64,000 nucleotides of DNA from Pelomonas sp039929605 (GTDB lineage: Bacteria > Pseudomonadota > Gammaproteobacteria > Burkholderiales > Burkholderiaceae_C). A model generated the notes under the pieces. That model saw only the letters and a list, made by a program, of their open reading frames with translations, did no database searches and had not been told where the DNA came from. The stretch is taken from assembly GCF_039929605.1 (NCBI RefSeq), contig NZ_JBDSQX010000114.1, positions 1-64,000 of the forward strand. Reading direction: 5' to 3'. Each line of letters opens with the position of its first letter. Positions within the stretch are counted from its first letter, which is position 1. The position numbers and the translations under genes were made by a program. Positions 51,288 through 59,626 of this stretch are shown one piece after another.

Positions 51288-52604
51288 TCAGCCCAGCCGC
51301 CGGGCCATCTCGCCGGCCACGTCGCGCAGGCCGCCGCTCACGTCGCCCGAACCCGCGAGCGCCGCCCAGAACGCCCGGGCCGGCCCGCGCGCACCGCTGC
51401 CCAGCGCCAGCGCGTCGGGCTCGAAGGGCGCGTAATCCGCGGCGCCGCCGAGCATCGCGTCGGGCCGCCAGCGCATGGGCAGCATGCCGTAGACCGGCGC
51501 CAGCGTGAAGCGGCCGCGCAGCAGGGCCTTCAGGTCATCACCCGCCACCCACAGCGACAGGTTGCCGCCGTGCATGTGGGTGTTGCCGATCAGCCGGCCG
51601 AAATGCCACAGCGCCTGCACCTGCGCTGCGTCCAGCGCCGGTAGGCGCCGCTGCCGCGCCAGCGCCTCGGCCGTGCGCGGCCAGCTCCAGTAGCCGCCCG
51701 GCACGAACCCGGCGTGAACGCCGCCAATGGCCACCACATGCCGCCGGCCGTGCAGCCCCACGCGGTCGAAGCGCGTGCTGACGAAGTAGGTGCGCGCGGG
51801 CGTGGCGACGATGCGGCTGGGCGCCACCGGCACGCCGTGATCGGCCAGCACGCGTAAGCCCAGGTGCTCGGCGTGCAGCAGGTCGTGCCAGCGCTCGCCG
51901 AACGGCGTGCCGCGCGGCGGCGTGAACTTCACGAGCAGCGCCTCGCCGCCCGGGCCGTGGGTCAGGAACTTGGGCTGCTCGCCGCCCGCCGACGATCCTG
52001 CCGGCAGCGTGCGCGCGACGTCGGCGGCCAGCGCGTCGAGCGCATCGGCCTCGCTACTCGCGGGCAGCGTCGCGGTGGGCTGATCGGCGTGCTCGGGGGG
52101 CGGCTCGCCCAGCGTCAGTGCGCCGGGGTCGTCGTGCAGGTGCAGGGCCGCGAAGAGCTGCGTCTCCAGCCGCCAGGTGGCTGGGTCCGCCGCGACGCCC
52201 GGCGCCGCCAGCCGCTGCGCGAGAAGCCGCCCGAGGAACCCTTGCGCCAGCAATGGCGCCAGCAGCCACGGCAGCTCGCCCGTGGTGGTGAGATCGGCGC
52301 CGGGCCCGCCGATGTGGAGCACCTCGGGCGACAGCAGCGTCAGGTCGCCGATCCGTTCGATCCGGCCATCCGCCAGGGTGTGGAACAGCGGCTGCCGGCC
52401 GCTCGTTGCGTGAATAGATTTCAGCAGCCCGTAGCGGGCGGACCGGGCCTGGCCGAACGACACCACCTGGCCGCCAAGTTTTGCCAGCAACCGCGAAACG
52501 CTGGGCTGGCTGCTCTGGGTGATTTTCTGCAGATCCGCCGACGTCAACGGCCCCTGCGCGGCAAGGGCGCCAAGGACGAGTTGATGGTCAAGCCCGGCTT
52601 TCAT
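51288..52604 (-). CDS. HipA-family protein, YjjJ type, with altered catalytic motif
   Basis: A 438-residue protein. Residues 1-60 form a winged helix-turn-helix (GPLTSADLQKITQSSQPSVS RLLAK, written here as two parts), so the regulator is built in and no HipB gene is present. The kinase-like domain has GSSAGGEQPKFLTHG and the catalytic-loop region GRLIGNTHMHGGNLSLW. HipA kinases have Asp at the third position of NTDxHxxN; here it is His (codon CAC). A toxin role is by family name only. Start at ATG 52604. Confidence 0.82.
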   Translation of the reverse strand: MKAGLDHQLVLGALAAQGPLTSADLQKITQSSQPSVSRLLAKLGGQVVSFGQARSARYGLLKSIHATSGRQPLFHTLADGRIERIGDLTLLSPEVLHIGGPGADLTTTGELPWLLAPLLAQGFLGRLLAQRLAAPGVAADPATWRLETQLFAALHLHDDPGALTLGEPPPEHADQPTATLPASSEADALDALAADVARTLPAGSSAGGEQPKFLTHGPGGEALLVKFTPPRGTPFGERWHDLLHAEHLGLRVLADHGVPVAPSRIVATPARTYFVSTRFDRVGLHGRRHVVAIGGVHAGFVPGGYWSWPRTAEALARQRRLPALDAAQVQALWHFGRLIGNTHMHGGNLSLWVAGDDLKALLRGRFTLAPVYGMLPMRWRPDAMLGGAADYAPFEPDALALGSGARGPARAFWAALAGSGDVSGGLRDVAGEMARRLG

Positions 52605-52614
52605 TGCTGGTTCC

Positions 52615-52636
52615 GGAATAGATTCTGAATAGATAC
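52615..52636 (-). promoter_or_regulatory. Repeated GAATAGAT sites upstream of the hipA-like gene
   Basis: GAATAGAT occurs at 52616-52623 and 52627-52634, exactly 11 bases apart (one helical turn), just upstream of the start codon. A third copy lies inside the gene at 52412-52419. They could be binding sites for the protein's own helix-turn-helix domain. This is inference. Confidence 0.4.
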
Positions 52637-52779
52637 TGTAGCAAACGCCTGACGGCAATGAGCGGGTCAGGGGTTGTGCCAGCGCGCGGGCGCGCTGAAG
52701 TGCAAGAGGGCGGGCTTTCCTCGATTTTGGCGGGCGGCCCACGCGGGCATGATCCGCGAACCGTCAGGGAGACAAGCAC

Positions 52780-53334
52780 ATGAACGAGACATTGCAGCGC
52801 CGTGGCCTGCTGGCCTGGGCAGGCTTCGCCGCGCTGGGCAGCGCACGGGCTGGCGACACGACCGCCGACAAACCCAAGCGGCCGCCGCTGGAGCGCGTTG
52901 CCCCCGACGCATCGCTCGGCCGGATGCTGGACGGCACGCAACTCAAGCTCGCCGACTACGACGGCAAGGTTGTCGTCGTGAGCTTCTGGGCCTCCTGGTG
53001 TGGCTACTGCCTCGAAGAGTTCCCCTACCTCGACCGATTGCAGCGGGCCGCGCCCGCGGGGCTGCAAGTGGTGTCGGTCAACACCGAGGAGCGCGACGTC
53101 TTTCGCAAGCTGTCTCGCGGCCTGGCCGCGCACGTGCAGCTGACGATGGCGTATGACCCGACGAAGACCTGCCAGCAGGCCTTCGAGGCGCCGGGCTCGC
53201 TGCCCTACACCGTGGTGCTGCACCGCGACCGGAGCGTCGCTGGCATCAAGTCTGGCTGGGGTGAGGGCAGCCTGAAGGGTTTGGTCGAAACGGTCAACCG
53301 AGCGTTGGCGGTGAGGCCGCCCGACGCCGGCTGA
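52780..53334 (+). CDS. TlpA-like thiol-disulphide oxidoreductase
   Basis: A 184-residue exported thioredoxin-fold protein. The N-terminus MNETLQRRGLLAWAGFAALG has a twin-arginine-like motif. The redox site is SFWASWCGYCLEEFPYLDRL, with a WCGYC motif instead of WCGPC, and cis-Pro in GSLPYTVVLHRD. Likely partners in the periplasm are unknown. The following 203 bases to the next gene hold no gene I can support. Confidence 0.87.
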   Translation: MNETLQRRGLLAWAGFAALGSARAGDTTADKPKRPPLERVAPDASLGRMLDGTQLKLADYDGKVVVVSFWASWCGYCLEEFPYLDRLQRAAPAGLQVVSVNTEERDVFRKLSRGLAAHVQLTMAYDPTKTCQQAFEAPGSLPYTVVLHRDRSVAGIKSGWGEGSLKGLVETVNRALAVRPPDAG

Positions 53335-53537
53335 CAGTCAATCTCTAGGTCTCGTTGCAGCGGTTCGTACATGCTCATGGGCATCGCGCGGCGGCCAGCA
53401 GGCCGGCAAAGGCCAGGTTCATCTGCATGGACGGGCCAGCCTCGTCCGGCCCCCCCGGGGGCGCGCGTCCGGGCTGGCGATGGCATCGGTGATGGCCTGC
53501 TGCACCCAGGCGTGTGAGCAACGCCTGGCCCGTGCGT

Positions 53538-54779
53538 TCATGCACCGGAGCGGCGCTCCAGCAGCTCCGCCAGCGTGCGCGCCACCACCTGGGTCGCGCG
53601 CTTGAGGTCGTCCAGCACGAGGTGCTCGTCCGCCCGCTTGGCATTGCTCTCCAGCACCGTGCGCGGCCCGGCGCCGTAGATGGCGGCGGGGATGCCCTGC
53701 GCCGTGTACAGGCGCACGTCGGTGTAGAGCGGCGTGCCCGAGGTCGGGATGGGTTCGCCAAAGACTTCTTCGCCATGCTTCTGCAGTGCGGCCACCAGCC
53801 GCTCGGCGCCGGGCAGCGGCTTCATGGAGTTGGCGAGCAGCAGGCGCTTCATGTCCAGCCGGATGCCGGGAGATTGCGCGACGGTGCTCTCGATCAGCGC
53901 GCGCACTTCGGCCTCAACGGCTGCTGGGCTCTCCTCCGGGATCATGCGGCGGTCCAGCTTCAGCACCACCTTGCCGGGCACGACATTGGTGTTGCTGCCG
54001 CCCTCGATGCGGCCGACGTTCAGGTACGGATGCGTGATGCCCTCCACCTCGGAGCGCCGCGTCTTCAGCACGTCGTTGTGGGCGTACAGCGCCGTCAACA
54101 GCTTGTTGGCGGCCTGCAGCGCGTCGATGCCCGTCTCCGGGTAGGCCGCGTGCGAGGCCAGGCCGTGCAGCGTCACCTCCATCTGCAGGCAGCCGTTGTG
54201 CGCGGTGACGACCTGGTAGCTAAAGCCGGCGGCAATCAACAGGTCCGGCCGCGTGACGCCTTCGCGCAATAGCCAGCCCGGGCCCAGCTCGCCGCCGAAC
54301 TCCTCGTCGTAGGTGAAGTGCAGCTCCACCGCGCCACGCAGCGGCAGGCCGGAGTTCTTCAGCGCTAGCAAGGCAAACGTGTAGGTCGCGAAGTCGCTCT
54401 TGCTGACGGCCGACGCACGGCCATACAGCTTGCCGTCGACGATCTCGGCGCCATAAGGGTCATGCGTCCAGCCTTCGCCGGGCGGCACCACATCGCCGTG
54501 GGCGTTCAGCGCGATCTTGGGCCCGTAGGTGCCGAAGCGGTGGCGCACGATGAGGTTGGTCACCGACTCCATGCCGCCGCGCTTCACCACCGGTGTGGGC
54601 ACGACGTGCTTCTCCACGGTGAAGCCCAGCTCGGTCAGCAGCTCGGCGGTGCGATCCGCGTGCGGGGCGTTGTTGCCGGGCGGGGTGTCGGTGGGGATGC
54701 GGACGAGGGCTTGCAGGAAGTCAACCTGGTCGGCGAAGTGGGCGTCGATCCACTGATCAATGGGCATGTCTTTACTCAT
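53538..54779 (-). CDS. M20-family metallopeptidase
   Basis: A 413-residue zinc-dependent amidohydrolase/peptidase (ArgE/DapE/carboxypeptidase G2 type). Metal-site segments are IALNAHGDVVPPGEGW, GRASAVSKSDFATYTFALLA, HFTYDEEFGGELG and, at the C-terminus, YGAGPRTVLESNAKRADEHL. The dimerisation domain lies between (TLHGLASHAAYPETGIDALQ). Its ATG overlaps the stop of the small lipoprotein gene upstream (ATGA), which places it at the end of the puuE operon. A role in releasing amino groups during purine use is possible but not shown. Confidence 0.85.
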   Translation of the reverse strand: MSKDMPIDQWIDAHFADQVDFLQALVRIPTDTPPGNNAPHADRTAELLTELGFTVEKHVVPTPVVKRGGMESVTNLIVRHRFGTYGPKIALNAHGDVVPPGEGWTHDPYGAEIVDGKLYGRASAVSKSDFATYTFALLALKNSGLPLRGAVELHFTYDEEFGGELGPGWLLREGVTRPDLLIAAGFSYQVVTAHNGCLQMEVTLHGLASHAAYPETGIDALQAANKLLTALYAHNDVLKTRRSEVEGITHPYLNVGRIEGGSNTNVVPGKVVLKLDRRMIPEESPAAVEAEVRALIESTVAQSPGIRLDMKRLLLANSMKPLPGAERLVAALQKHGEEVFGEPIPTSGTPLYTDVRLYTAQGIPAAIYGAGPRTVLESNAKRADEHLVLDDLKRATQVVARTLAELLERRSGA

Positions 54780-55123
54780 TTCGTAGGTCTTGATGCGATG
54801 TCGAGCTGAAGGCAACCGCCTGGAGGGAAAGGTCGGATCACCTTCTCCGGTCCAACTTTCAAATCGCCGACATGCGCGCGAATCGAAGCGTACTGGGGGT
54901 CGTCCGGTTCATAGCAGAAATAGCCTTCAGCGACTGGGCGACCGGGCTCCTGCGATCGCAGCCGAAGGCAGATTCGCCCTGAGGCTTCAAGCATGGCCGT
55001 CCCGAAGAACTCGATGTCCTGCTTTCGCTGCGGAGTCGTGCAGGACGCAAGCATCGCAATCGCGACGATTGCAGAAACGGAGTACCGATGTCTGAAGCGG
55101 TCCGAGGTGTTCGACACGAGCAA
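54776..55123 (-). CDS. Small putative lipoprotein in the purine operon
   Basis: A 115-residue product with an N-terminal hydrophobic stretch and a lipobox (SAIVAIAMLASCTTPQRK), suggesting a lipid-modified Cys and a mature part of about 85 residues with Cys-containing strands (GRICLRLRSQEPGRPVAEGY). The start is TTG 55123 with AGG just before it, three bases from the UraD-AllC stop. The stop overlaps the peptidase start. This tight fit in an operon supports it as a real gene. The function is unknown. Confidence 0.55.
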   Translation of the reverse strand: MLVSNTSDRFRHRYSVSAIVAIAMLASCTTPQRKQDIEFFGTAMLEASGRICLRLRSQEPGRPVAEGYFCYEPDDPQYASIRAHVGDLKVGPEKVIRPFPPGGCLQLDIASRPTK

Positions 55124-55126
55124 TCC

Positions 55127-56902
55127 TCAGATGGCCTTGACGAGGGCCTGAAACGCCTGCACCGCCAGCTCCGCGTCATCCACCGTCACCGACTCCAGCG
55201 GGTTGTGGCTGATGCCGCCATTGCCGCCGCGTACGAACAGCATGGCTTGCGGAAGCAGCTCGTGCATCTTCATCGCGTCGTGGCCGGCGCCCGAGGGCAG
55301 GCGGTGCAGCGGCAGGCCCAGCTCGGCGACGGCGGCTTCCCAGCGTGCCTGCCAGTCGGCATCGCTCGGCGCCGCGTTGGCGGCCATCGTGGGCTGCAGC
55401 GAATAGCTCAGGCCGCGCCGCTGGCAGATGGCGTCCAGCTCGCCGCGCACATCGGCGTCCAGCGCGTCGCGCGCCTCGTCCGTCGTCGCGCGCAGGTCCA
55501 GGCTGAAGCGGCAGCGGCCGGGGATGACGTTGATGGAGCCGGAGGGCACCTCCAGCATGCCGACCGTGGCGACCACGTCGGGCGTGGATGCCGCGCGCTT
55601 CTCGGCGAACAGGATCAGCTCCGCCACGCCCGCCGCCGCGTCGCGGCGCTGGCCCATCGGCGTGGTGCCGGCGTGGCTGGCCAGGCCGACGATTTCGCCG
55701 GTGTAGCGGCGGCTGCCGTTGATGCTGGTGACGATGCCCAGCGGCAAATCGAGGCTGTCGAGCACGGGGCCTTGTTCGATGTGGACTTCGACAAAGCCGA
55801 GGTAGCGGCTGCGGTCGCGCACCAAGGCATAGATCGCGGCAGGGCGGGCGGGCAGGCCGGCCGCGCGCATCGCGTCGCGCAGCGTCACGCCGTGGGCATC
55901 GGTCTGCTCCAGCCAGGCGGGGTCGAAGGCGCCGGTGAGCGCGCTGGAGGCGAGGAAGGTGGCGGCGTAGCGCTGGCCCTCTTCCTCCGCGAAGCCGATG
56001 ACCTCGATGCCGAACGGCAGGCGCTTGCCTTGGCGGTGCAGTTCGCGCACGACCAGCATGGGCACGAAGATGCCCAGCCGCCCGTCGAAGCGACCGGCGC
56101 GGCGCACGGTGTCGTAGTGGCTGCCCGTGAGCAACCGCTGGTCTCCGGTGCCGTTGTAGACGCCGACGACATTGCCGACCGCGTCGCGGCTCACGTCGTC
56201 GAAGCCGCAGTCCCGCATCCACGTCATCAACTGCTCGGCCACCGCAGTGTGGGCAGCTGTGGCGTAGGTGCAGGTCAGGAAGGCCTCGTCCTCGCTGTGC
56301 ACGGCCAGCTCGGCGGCCCAGTCCCAGAGCTGCTGGCCTAGCACCGGCGTGACGCCGAACTTGTCGTTCAGCCGGATCTCGGCGATGCGGTGGATCTGGC
56401 GCAGGCATTCGGCCCGCTCGACGTCCGGATGGGCGCGCAGCCGGCGCTCGAAGGTGGCGATGATTTCCTGCCGCGTGAAGCCGGTCCCACGCGGGCCGCG
56501 CACCGCCAGGATGAACGGAAAGCCGAAGCGGGCGTTGTAGTCGGCATTGAGCTTCTGCAGCTTGGCGAACTCCTCCGGCGTGCAGGCGGTCAGCCCCGCC
56601 TTCTGCTGCTCGTTCGTCGACTCTGCCGTCAGCTCGCCCGCCACTGCGGCCTTGCCGGCCAGCTCGGGGTGAGCGCGGATCAGGCCCAGTTGCTCATCGA
56701 CGCTAGCCTCGCGCACGACGCGGGCCAGCGCCACCTTCAACGCGGCCAGCGTCCGATAAGGGCGAGCCGCCGCAGCGCGCTCGGCGATCCACGGCGAGTG
56801 TTCGTAGACGCCATCGAGCAGCGCAACAAATTGCGCCGGCGCAGCCGCGTTCAACCGCGTCAGAAAAATCGACTCTGACCCCATATTCGTGTTCATTCCC
56901 AT
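55127..56902 (-). CDS. Fusion of OHCU decarboxylase (UraD) and allantoate amidohydrolase (AllC)
   Basis: A 591-residue bifunctional enzyme. Residues 1-170 are UraD-like: LIRAHPELAGKAAVAGELTA with the catalytic His, ESTNEQQKAGL and FGFPFILAVRG. It would decarboxylate OHCU to S-allantoin. Residues about 175-591 are AllC-like: LLTGSHYDTVRRAGRFDGRL, EVIGFAEEEGQRYAATFLAS, FVEVHIEQGPVLDS, GLASHAGTTPMGQRRDA and PSGAGHDAMKM. It would hydrolyse allantoate. The two activities flank the PuuE step. The gene overlaps puuE by ten bases. Confidence 0.92.
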   Translation of the reverse strand: MGMNTNMGSESIFLTRLNAAAPAQFVALLDGVYEHSPWIAERAAAARPYRTLAALKVALARVVREASVDEQLGLIRAHPELAGKAAVAGELTAESTNEQQKAGLTACTPEEFAKLQKLNADYNARFGFPFILAVRGPRGTGFTRQEIIATFERRLRAHPDVERAECLRQIHRIAEIRLNDKFGVTPVLGQQLWDWAAELAVHSEDEAFLTCTYATAAHTAVAEQLMTWMRDCGFDDVSRDAVGNVVGVYNGTGDQRLLTGSHYDTVRRAGRFDGRLGIFVPMLVVRELHRQGKRLPFGIEVIGFAEEEGQRYAATFLASSALTGAFDPAWLEQTDAHGVTLRDAMRAAGLPARPAAIYALVRDRSRYLGFVEVHIEQGPVLDSLDLPLGIVTSINGSRRYTGEIVGLASHAGTTPMGQRRDAAAGVAELILFAEKRAASTPDVVATVGMLEVPSGSINVIPGRCRFSLDLRATTDEARDALDADVRGELDAICQRRGLSYSLQPTMAANAAPSDADWQARWEAAVAELGLPLHRLPSGAGHDAMKMHELLPQAMLFVRGGNGGISHNPLESVTVDDAELAVQAFQALVKAI

Positions 56903-57849
56903 GTGAAGGCTGTCCTGGCGTCAAAGGGGTGGACCGTCTTCCAGTGCCGCGCCACGTCCAGCCGCCGGCAAACCCAGACGCGGTCATGCGCCTCGATGTG
57001 GTCGAGAAACTTCTGCAGCGCGCGCAGGCGGCCCGGTCGGCCAAGCAGGCGGCAGTGCATGCCGATGCTCATCATCTTCGGGCGCTCGGCACCCTCGGCG
57101 TAGAGCACGTCGAAGCTGTCGCGCAGGTATTCGAAGAAGGGCTGGCTGTGGCTGAAGCCCTGCGGCAGCGCGAAGCGCATGTCGTTGCAGTCCAGCGTGT
57201 AGGGCACGACGAGATGAGGCGCCAGCTCGCCGTTGGTCTTCTTCACTTGCAGCCAGAAGGGCAGGTCGTCGCCGTAGTAGTCGCTGTCGTACTCGAAGCC
57301 GCCGAAGTCCGCCACCAGGCGGCGCGTGGCGTGGCTGTCGCGGCCGGTGTACCAGCCCAGGCCGTGGGGGTCGCGGCCGACCGTCAGGCGTTGCAGCGAG
57401 GCCATCGCCTGGGCCATGTGAGCGCGCTCGGTGTCTTCGTCGACGGCCTGGTAGTTCACCCAGCGCCAGCCGTGTGAGGCGATCTCGTGGTTCAGCTCGA
57501 CGAAGGCCTGTGTCACGTCCGGATGGCGCTCCAGTGCCATGCCGACGCCGAAGACGGTCAGCGGCAGCGCGCGCTGCTCGAACTCCTTCAGCAGCCGCCA
57601 CACGCCAGCGCGTGAGCCGTATTCGTAGATGCCTTCCATGCTCAGGTGGCGCGCCGGGAAGCTGGGCGGGTTGAACATCTCCGACAGGAACTGCTCGCTG
57701 CCGGCGTCGCCATGCAGCACCGAGTTCTCGCCGCCTTCCTCGTAGTTCAGGACGAACTGCACGGCGACGCGGGCCTGGCCCGGCCATTGCGCGTGAGGCG
57801 GGTTCTCGCCGTAGCCGATGAGGTCGCGGGGATAGCGTGCTGTGCTCAT
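56893..57849 (-). CDS. puuE: Allantoinase, PuuE type
   Basis: A 318-residue metal-independent allantoinase of the polysaccharide-deacetylase fold that opens allantoin to allantoate. It starts with the family-typical MSTARYPRDLIGYGENPPHA and contains VQFVLNYEEGGENSVLHGDA, LNHEIASHGWRWVNYQ and SIGMHCRLLGRPGRLRALQK. ATG 57849 is chosen; an ATG 18 bases upstream is also in frame. It is divergent from uraH with a 41-base gap that must contain both promoters. Confidence 0.93.
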   Translation of the reverse strand: MSTARYPRDLIGYGENPPHAQWPGQARVAVQFVLNYEEGGENSVLHGDAGSEQFLSEMFNPPSFPARHLSMEGIYEYGSRAGVWRLLKEFEQRALPLTVFGVGMALERHPDVTQAFVELNHEIASHGWRWVNYQAVDEDTERAHMAQAMASLQRLTVGRDPHGLGWYTGRDSHATRRLVADFGGFEYDSDYYGDDLPFWLQVKKTNGELAPHLVVPYTLDCNDMRFALPQGFSHSQPFFEYLRDSFDVLYAEGAERPKMMSIGMHCRLLGRPGRLRALQKFLDHIEAHDRVWVCRRLDVARHWKTVHPFDARTAFTWE

Positions 57850-57890
57850 CCCTACACTTTGCATCAAGCTGCATCAACAACGGAGTGCCG

Positions 57891-58244
57891 ATGGGCAAGC
57901 TCACAACACATGTGCTCGACACCGCCAACGGCTGCCCTGCCGCCGGCATGGCCGTGCGCCTTTACCGCTTTGATGCAGAAGGCCTCAAATGGATGCGCAG
58001 CCTGCACCTGAATGGGGATGGTCGCGCCGATGGTCCGCTGCTCGACGGCCTCACGTTCACCGTCGGCCGCTATCGCCTCGTCTTTGAAGTGGCCGCGTAT
58101 TTCCGTGGTCGTGGCGACGCGCTACCCGAGCCTGCTTTCCTCGATGAAGTGCCGCTGGACTTCGGCATCGCCGACGAGGCCGGCCACTATCACGTACCCC
58201 TGCTGGCCTCACCCTGGGCCTACTCGACCTACCGTGGAAGTTGA
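57891..58244 (+). CDS. uraH: 5-hydroxyisourate hydrolase
   Basis: A 117-residue transthyretin-like enzyme converting 5-hydroxyisourate to OHCU. The three signature segments are present: LTTHVLDTANGCPAAGMAVR with the catalytic His, GRYRLVFEVAAYF with the conserved Arg, and the C-terminal YRGS. An ACGGAG site precedes the ATG. The xdhC start overlaps its 3' end. Confidence 0.95.
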   Translation: MGKLTTHVLDTANGCPAAGMAVRLYRFDAEGLKWMRSLHLNGDGRADGPLLDGLTFTVGRYRLVFEVAAYFRGRGDALPEPAFLDEVPLDFGIADEAGHYHVPLLASPWAYSTYRGS

Positions 58245-59001
58245 AGCGCTCATCCTCGTGACGGTGTCCCGCACGTCGGGCAGCGTGCCGCGCGAGGTCG
58301 GGGCGTGGATGACGGTGCTGCCCGACGGCATCGCCGGCACTGTCGGCGGCGGCCACCTCGAGTTCGACGCCATCGCCCGCGCCCGCACGGCGCTGGCTGG
58401 CGGCGAACTGGACGACGAAGTGCGCTACCCGCTAGGCCCCACGCTGGGGCAGTGCTGCGGCGGCGTCGTCTGGCTGCGCTTTGAGCGTGTCGAGGCGGGT
58501 GAAGAACTCGCCGCCCGCCTGCCCATCGAGCCTTTGAAACCCGTGGCCTTGTTCGGCGCCGGCCACGTCGGCCAGGCCATCGCCCGCATCGCGCGCGACC
58601 TGCCGCTGGCCCTGCACTGGATCGACAGCCGCGCCGATCAATTCCCCGCCGAGCCGCCCGCGCGCGGCTGGCGCCAGGAGGCGCTGGACCCACCCGCCGA
58701 TGCAGTGAGCGACCTCGCGCCCGGCTCGGCCGTGCTCATCATGAGCCACAGCCACGCCGAGGATTTCGACATCGTGGCCGCCTGCCTGAAGCGCCAGCGC
58801 GAACAAGGCGACCTGGCCTTCATCGGCCTCATCGGCAGCCGCACCAAGTGGGCGAGCTTCCGCCAGCGACTGGAGGCGCTCGGCTTCACTGAGGCCGAAC
58901 GGGATCAAGTCGACTGCCCCATCGGGGTGCCAGGTCTTGCTGGCAAGCAGCCGGCCGTCATTGCTGTGGCGGTATTGGCACAAGTGCTCACTTTGCCGTG
59001 A
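58234..59001 (+). CDS. xdhC: Xanthine dehydrogenase accessory protein XdhC
   Basis: A 255-residue chaperone that binds the molybdenum cofactor, promotes its sulphuration and delivers it to xanthine dehydrogenase. The N-terminal part has RTSGSVPREVGAWMTVLPDG, GTVGGGHLEFDAI and GPTLGQCCGGVVWLRFE with the Cys pair; the C-terminal part is a Rossmann-like domain (VALFGAGHVGQAIARIARDL). The start is GTG 58234, inside the end of uraH. The xdhAB genes it serves are not in the window. Confidence 0.9.
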   Translation: MEVEALILVTVSRTSGSVPREVGAWMTVLPDGIAGTVGGGHLEFDAIARARTALAGGELDDEVRYPLGPTLGQCCGGVVWLRFERVEAGEELAARLPIEPLKPVALFGAGHVGQAIARIARDLPLALHWIDSRADQFPAEPPARGWRQEALDPPADAVSDLAPGSAVLIMSHSHAEDFDIVAACLKRQREQGDLAFIGLIGSRTKWASFRQRLEALGFTEAERDQVDCPIGVPGLAGKQPAVIAVAVLAQVLTLP

Positions 59002-59121
59002 CACATTGCACGGGCCGGCGTGATCCGTGACGGAGGCCTTGCGGCTGCTGAGCATGTTGCCGAAGATGAGCCACCCCTTGGGCATTTCTGAGTGGTGTTC
59101 GTCAACTGTGGAGACATCGCA

Positions 59122-59625
59122 ATGAAGACCCTCTTCGTCAAGTCGTTCTTGTCCTTGGCCGTGATGGCGCTGCCCTGTGCCAGCTGGGCCCAGGCCAACG
59201 ATCCCAAGGCCACCATCGCCGAACTCGACGCACGTCTGGCCAAACTGGGTGTTGCCAAGCTGGAAGGCAAGGAGAAGGCGGGTGACAAGGAGGTGCCGGG
59301 CCTCTTCTTCGGCCCCCGCAAGGTGAACAACAACTACGACATGGTGGATGACATCAAGAAGAAGAGCGGCGCGACGGCGACGATCTTCGTCAAGGAAGGC
59401 GACGATTTCGTCCGCGTCAGCACCAATGTGCTCACGCCGGAGGGCAAGCGCGGTGTCGGCACGACGCTGGCACGCGCCAAGGCCTACGAGGCCGTCAGCA
59501 AGGGGCAGGGCTTCTGTGGCGATGTCGACGTGCTCGGCACGCCGTTCTCTGCTTGCTACAACCCGGTAAAGGATGACAAAGGCGCGGTCATCGGCGTGAC
59601 CTACGTCGGCTTCAAGAAGAGCTGA
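59122..59625 (+). CDS. Secreted stand-alone Cache-type sensory protein
   Basis: A 167-residue exported protein with signal peptide KTLFVKSFLSLAVMALPCASWA. The mature part (VPGLFFGPRKVNNNYDMVDD ... GATATIFVKEGDDFVRVSTN ... GTTLARAKAYEAVSKGQGFC ... SACYNPVKDDKGAVIGVTYV) is the Cache3/Cache2 type of ligand-binding fold usually found in the periplasmic part of receptors. Here it is free, with no membrane helix. Its stop is one base from the GTG of a chemoreceptor gene, so they are surely co-expressed. The ligand is unknown; purine metabolites are a guess from context. Confidence 0.83.
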   Translation: MKTLFVKSFLSLAVMALPCASWAQANDPKATIAELDARLAKLGVAKLEGKEKAGDKEVPGLFFGPRKVNNNYDMVDDIKKKSGATATIFVKEGDDFVRVSTNVLTPEGKRGVGTTLARAKAYEAVSKGQGFCGDVDVLGTPFSACYNPVKDDKGAVIGVTYVGFKKS

Positions 59626-59626
59626 A

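Noticed and set aside
53335..53537. Possible gene remnant between the TlpA-like and M20 genes
   Set aside because: No reading frame in this gap shows a recognisable protein; it looks like plain intergenic DNA.
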